Assembly: GCF_023101765.2 (NCBI RefSeq)
Contig: NC_064237.1
Span: forward strand, 10,139,649-10,203,648
DNA: 64,000 nucleotides
Reading direction: 5' to 3'
DNA from: Spodoptera frugiperda
Taxonomy: Eukaryota > Arthropoda > Insecta > Lepidoptera > Noctuidae
A program made the translations under genes and the position numbers. The notes beneath the pieces were generated by a model that saw only the letters and a list, made by a program, of their open reading frames with translations, searched no databases and was not told the origin of the DNA. Positions 59,116 to 64,000 of the stretch are shown here, in pieces; the stretch's first letter is position 1, and every line of letters begins with the position of its first letter.

Positions 59116-59692
59116 CAGTCAAATCAAAGAATCAAGATGTGGCTGTTATCTTCTGTCTAATCATTCTTTAAAATTGTCTGTCATAAATACCTTTTCATGG
59201 AATTTCCAAGAACAACAAAAATTACCAAAATAGGCTCAGCAGCTACTCGATTTTTTGCTATACAATGAACTATAAACTAGGCAAAATCAGACATTCAAAA
59301 CATTCAATTTTGATACAATGACAATAAACAAAAACACGACAAACTGCTTCTACACGAACAAACAAACAAGCAGCAAGTTTGTATAGATTGAAAGGAGAAA
59401 ACAACTTTCGTATTCTAGAGTTAGATTTTGCAGGCAAATAGTACAATAGCAGGCTTTATCTCCCCAAGACCTTAACCCAACGAAGCTGGCTCGGATAAAG
59501 TAGTTCAGTGTTTAAATTGAAATGTATTTCGTTCCTTGGAGAAAGGTTTCTTCTGTACTCCATAATATTGAAGCGTATTGAGTTGTTATTGATTATTGCA
59601 GTGATTTTGTGGGTTTTGATGGTTGAGGATGTTGTGATAAAGATCGTGATAATGTTATGTTCGTCTTTTCTAACCAAATGTATATATGTTAA

Positions 59693-59990
59693 GTGTGGGA
59701 GAGCCATGTTTCGGCATGAATGGGCCGGCTCGACCGGAGTGATACCACGGCCTCACAGAAAATCGACGTAAAAAAACATTTGCGTTGTGTTTCGTTGTAT
59801 AAGTGAGGTTACCGGAGGCCCAATTACTCTCCAAATCCCCGATTCCCCACAGCCCTTAAATTCCTAACCCCCAAAAGGCGCGCAACGCACTTGTAACGCT
59901 TCTGTTGTTTCGGGTGTCCATGGGCGGCGGCGATTACTTACATAAGCGATGGTAAAGATGGTAAGTATATTTTTTATGGTATAGTAAATG
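59693..59990 (+). repeat. CGGCTCGACCGG family, near-full copy
   Basis: GGGAGAGCCATGTTTCG start, GGCTCGACCGGAGTGATACC, CGCAACGCACTTGTAACGC and CATGGGCGGCGGCGATTACT; 3' end altered. Confidence 0.85.
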
Positions 59991-62498
59991 TACTGTCTTA
60001 TACCATCAAAATGTATATAAAGTCAGTGTATTGTATTATTATTGTATGTGCACACTGTAATATTATAATTGGGATTCTGTAGAAAACTATGAATAATTTT
60101 ATTTCATGTTAATTACTCCTATTCAAAAATAAATAATGACAGGTAACGTAGAATTGATGAAAAATCTACTCAACCAGAAATTGGTTGGCACAATGCTACT
60201 AACCTACACAAAAACACATCAATTTCCGAGTTTCTTAGAAAACCATAGAACAGTAGCTCTATACTCCTTCCAATATGTTCTCTGACACAAGTAATAGCAA
60301 TTACTGTGCTAATGATTCACTCAATCAATATAAGCGAGCGAACTAATCCATGTAATGCCAAGCATCTTATCAAAGCAAGTTCGGTCTAATCTAACAAAGG
60401 AGGCTTACCCCACAGTCGCACAAGGGCGCTCCTCTGTTTGGACCACGGAAATCTAAATAATCTCATAGAAGTGCTATTGAAGGGATTAAACCGTATTACA
60501 AATTTATTATCAGCCATTAATTTTGTTAATTTTGAGTTTAATGATGAAGATTAGACAACAATGATGTTGAGAGTGAAGGTTGGATTGTCATAAAGTAAAA
60601 GTGATGCTAACTTTCGAATACAGTTTATAAACGTTGATCAGATAGATTTACAACTGATTCTAAACTAGTTAATCACTAGCATTGTTTAAAAATCTTAACC
60701 TTTTAAGTAGCAAAGCAAGTAACAAAATAGTGACTGCATGCTTTTGAAAAAACTAAGGGGCTAACAGATATGGGAAACTGTTATATGATTATTTCAATTC
60801 AGTGTGAAGTAAACCATTATAACGAGTATAATAGAAATGATTTTTATCTCCTAAAATTATTATCTCCTGATTTTTATCTTTAAATCCTCTCCTCAAGTCT
60901 TCGCTCTACGCATGCACCATCTATAAAATTTAATTCATTTGAATTTCTATGTTTTCGGCCAAGATATCGATCATACGCCTATGCACAGAACAATGAAGTT
61001 TTGGGAAAACCACGGATTGTTATATTAATTTTGGTTTTGTCAGGCCTACTCTTGTAGGGGTTTTAGGAAGTACCTAAACTTGATTAGGTCGTGTATTATA
61101 AAGGGTCAGTCCCAAGAGAGAATTTCTGAGTATAATCAAATATCTTTGTTTGTGTTGTGTGCTTGATATTTAGGCCACATACCTACTTAAATGTAACTCG
61201 TAAGTAATATGTATTTTATTAACTTCTTTCAACTTTTATAGTATGAGTATTCTCCCCACTGACCGTGGCTTTATACGCAAAACAGAAGTAAAGTTAATGG
61301 TCCATAACCATCTCTTGGGTCCCATCTATCTCTGTACTTAAAGGTTTTGACGTAAAAACCTAACAAACTTTATTATTTTAGCATTTATGACGTAATATTT
61401 GTTAAAAACACACAAGCCACAATGCCAAATAGAACTTCCTATGTATTTAATGTATTTTTATTAAAACAGTCTTTGCAATTTATAATTAGCAGATTTTAGA
61501 CGTCTGTGGTTAGAGAAGAGAATAATATAGAAGTCATGTCCCCAAGCTTAAGGCAACTGTTACAGGTCAGACGGCTTTAGGGAGGTTCTTGTATCCCCTC
61601 CCAGACTGTGTAGCATTTAGCTAAACACGAATACCTCCAGTGAGCAAATCTAGAGCATAATGCCGTGATACTTAGTCCGACTCAGGATACTATAGTGCTT
61701 AAATGTCTGACATGTGACCAACTATGTGACAAGGTAGCTATATCATTAGAGTATATAGACAAAGGATTTTATACAATAATGTAAATTGTCGTAAGTACCT
61801 AAGTTCTTCAAGAAATTACTAAGAATTCAATTAACTTCCTAACAATTCAATTAAAAAATCTTTCCGATTATTAGAATAAAAGAAATCCAATACACCGGAG
61901 CGCGAAGCCTAACAATTCTTTAGACTCAACAATCCTTCGTCAATACAAAATAATCTTTAAGACACTCCGATTGAAATGTAAAGTTTTCAACAAAAAATAT
62001 ATTGTAATCAATTTGAAGAGCTTTCGTAGTTAGCGAAGCCTTATTTCTTTGTCTACAAAATTCCATCTGATTCATGAAGACGACCGACTGAGACAAGTAA
62101 GAGATTAGACCTTTAATTTATTACCTAAGAACGTTGGGACAGACTCGGAAGGAGGAAGTTTCATTGTGTTCAAATTACACTGACATGGAATTCTTGAGTG
62201 GTACGAATTTAGCCGCAAGGGGATTTTAATAGAATTCAAGTTTGTTTGCGAAGAAACAATGTCTTCATTTTTGTCAAGCACTTTGAATGTCGCGTTGGTT
62301 TTTTGTTTGATTGTCCTTGCTAAGCCCGCGGTTAACGCTCCGAGATCTGTATAGCAATTTAAATGTGAATATATTTTATTATATCTTCATATTATATGAA
62401 CGTATTAAATGATATTATATAAAATCTATTAATAAAGCCTAGAATTAGGAAATATGGATGTCAGTCAGATTGCTACTAAAAGTAACGAGTACACAAAT
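59991..62498. other. Non-coding stretch
   Basis: About 2.5 kb, no gene, RNA or repeat boundary that I can support. Confidence 0.5.
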
Positions 62499-62744
62499 AA
62501 TCTGGGGGCACGGCAGTGCCCCCGCCAAGTCGAGCAAAAAAAAAGCGGCACGGCCGTACCATCCTTTTCTCGAAGCAATTCGGGCCTTTTTCGACCCCCT
62601 ATAATTCGGTTGTGGATAAAGCAAGAAACCTGAATCTTCAGTAACTAATCCGGCATTGTATAAACACAGAATATTTAAAATTTCAGTCAATTTGAACCAG
62701 TAGTTTAAGAATGACAACTTGTTAAAGTTTCTAAATTTTGTCAC
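62445..62744 (-). CDS. Small repeat-borne frame, 99 codons, unknown
   Basis: Same start and core as 23866-24078, extended at the C-terminus into flanking DNA (FLLLDLAGALPCPQI and beyond), because the stop used in copy 1 is absent. The extension crosses the repeat boundary near 62499, so it is not a conserved protein end. Confidence 0.3.
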   Translation of the reverse strand: MTKFRNFNKLSFLNYWFKLTEILNILCLYNAGLVTEDSGFLLYPQPNYRGSKKARIASRKGWYGRAAFFLLDLAGALPCPQIICVLVTFSSNLTDIHIS

Positions 62745-63410
62745 TCACTGACTCACCGATCATCGAGTTTGCCAATATGTGGTTTAGTGTCTTAATCATG
62801 ACTTAAATATTTTGTAATTTCGGTCCAGCAACTGCTCAATAACTCCCATATAAATATATGGGATTACAAAGTTATTTATGCAGTTGGTGGTTGGTGGTGG
62901 TTATAAATTTAATAGGTGTGTGGCATATACTTGATAGCCCATGTATTATTACTTGTAAAATGGTCGCCAATGATTGGTTTTGTAGCCATAAAACATATCC
63001 ATAGCCTCCTTACGAAAGAATGACTGACAAGCAAAATATCATGACAGACAAGATGCATACGTGAGCCCTCACTTGTGTCGAAACCTAACCTTTAAGTTTG
63101 CTTAAAGATCCCATAAGACCTTTATTTTACCGTCAGATCCATGTAATACCAAGTCGGTTAATATAGTGTCTACTTGGTATAGTTTCTTCTTCTCAGTCGA
63201 CCTGATACCTCTTGCGAAATTTTATTACATGTAGGTTAGGTTTTTTGAAGGTAATTATAATTATAATATTACTTCAATCTATGTCTAGTCTGGTGCTCGC
63301 GTCACTTGATGTATGATCCTCCTCCAAGTGCCCCTATCCTCGTGCGGTCTTTATAGCTTGAGGAACTGTCATGCCGGTGAGGACTTGGTATTACATGGAT
63401 CTCACAACTT
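62499..63410. mobile_element. Foldback repeat family, copy 2, rearranged
   Basis: AATCTGGGGGCACGG start with a perfect GGGGGCAC/GTGCCCCC hairpin, near-identity to copy 1 up to 62915, then altered. Both ends of the long inverted repeat are present in short form: ATCCATGTAATACCAAGTCGG at 63136 and its complement ACTTGGTATTACATGGATCTC at 63385. Confidence 0.75.
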
Positions 63411-63520
63411 TTTACAGCATCTAGCCAACAGATTGGTGAATGACCGCGAGGTCTTTTACCATTAACCTGACCCACAAACACTAGCTTCTCCGGATTGGCA
63501 GGGTTTCTATGGTAATAGGT
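63265..63520 (-). pseudogene. Decayed LINE C-terminal remnant
   Basis: The minus strand gives NPEKLVFVGQVNGKRPRGHS and ICWLDAVKS, resembling the GKRPRGR-x-RW-D motif at the end of many LINE ORF2 proteins, then, past the inserted ATGTAATACCAAGTC segment, frames with KDRTR. Several frameshifts. Weak but consistent. Confidence 0.4.
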
Positions 63521-63530
63521 TTACTATACT

Positions 63531-64000
63531 TGTTTAGATCTCTGGGCTTCAGTTGTATTAAAATCTTTTAGTGAAACAAACATGACATTTGTAACCAACA
63601 AAAATCAATAGCGTCAAATTCTAAAACATCGAATAAACCGCAAAGATTTAAAATTCACCAGAATCTTTTAAGATACGGAAAAGGAAAAAACTACGTGCCA
63701 AGCTTTAGGTGTCAAGCAGTGCCCGTAATTGAATACCCCACATCACATTTACATTTATTAGGAATCCAGAGGTCAGGCGGTGAACAAACACTAGAATGTG
63801 CTAAGGAATGGAGGAATACGGACGAAAATAACGATCGGGGAATAAAATTGATTCTTCTTTGAAGTGCAACGGGCTTAGAGAAGGTAAATAGAGCTTTGCA
63901 AATGTCAATAAATAAAGCTTATTTTTGCTTGCACCTCAAAAACAAAAATAATAAAAAGTTATTCAGCCATCATAAAGGTATTACTGGATTATTATTAATA
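63531..64000. other. Non-coding end of window
   Basis: No gene signal. Confidence 0.5.

Overview
This is AT-rich, repeat-dense eukaryotic (animal) DNA. The repeats point to a moth or butterfly (Lepidoptera, probably noctuid-like): tRNA-headed SINEs with a TATG tail, a GC-rich R1-clade non-LTR retrotransposon with many truncated 3' tails, a Mag-like Ty3/Gypsy element, hAT, PIF/Harbinger-like and Spy-like DNA transposons, and several dispersed families I know from lepidopteran genomes. The host assignment is inference from these families; no species can be named.

Layout. 1-2847: the 5' part of a Mag-like LTR retrotransposon on the minus strand, cut by the window edge, with LTR, primer-binding site, broken gag and an open pol frame. 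2.8-10.7 kb: non-coding DNA with MITEs, SINEs and one R1 tail. 10.7-15.7 kb: a 5'-truncated LINE end followed by two copies (A, B) of one dispersed repeat. 18.9-27.2 kb: a nested block holding a hAT-like element interrupted by an R1 insertion, a foldback repeat with 206-bp arms, and a young R1 insertion with a 15-bp target duplication. 28-39 kb: direct repeats, a PIF/Harbinger-like MITE inserted in a SINE, and a MITE with 4-bp target duplications (second copy at 49.3 kb).

The only good protein-coding host signal is at 39816-41697 on the minus strand: two exons with matching splice sites and phase, a stop codon and a poly(A) signal, forming the 3' end of a gene I do not recognise. 42.5-46.2 kb holds copy C of the dispersed repeat. 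Inside copy C are a 1.25-kb TTTTA/TTTCA pentanucleotide array and an 871-bp insertion sitting exactly between AAA and TTT, with no target duplication, as described for Spy transposons. The empty site is preserved in copy A of the same window.

54.6-57.9 kb is a cluster of six intact valine tRNA genes (four CAC, two TAC), all with T-run terminators and a shared 5' leader; two of them form a 109-bp inverted duplication. 58-64 kb returns to repeats, including a second, rearranged copy of the foldback family. Most open reading frames in the window are chance frames or retroelement remnants.
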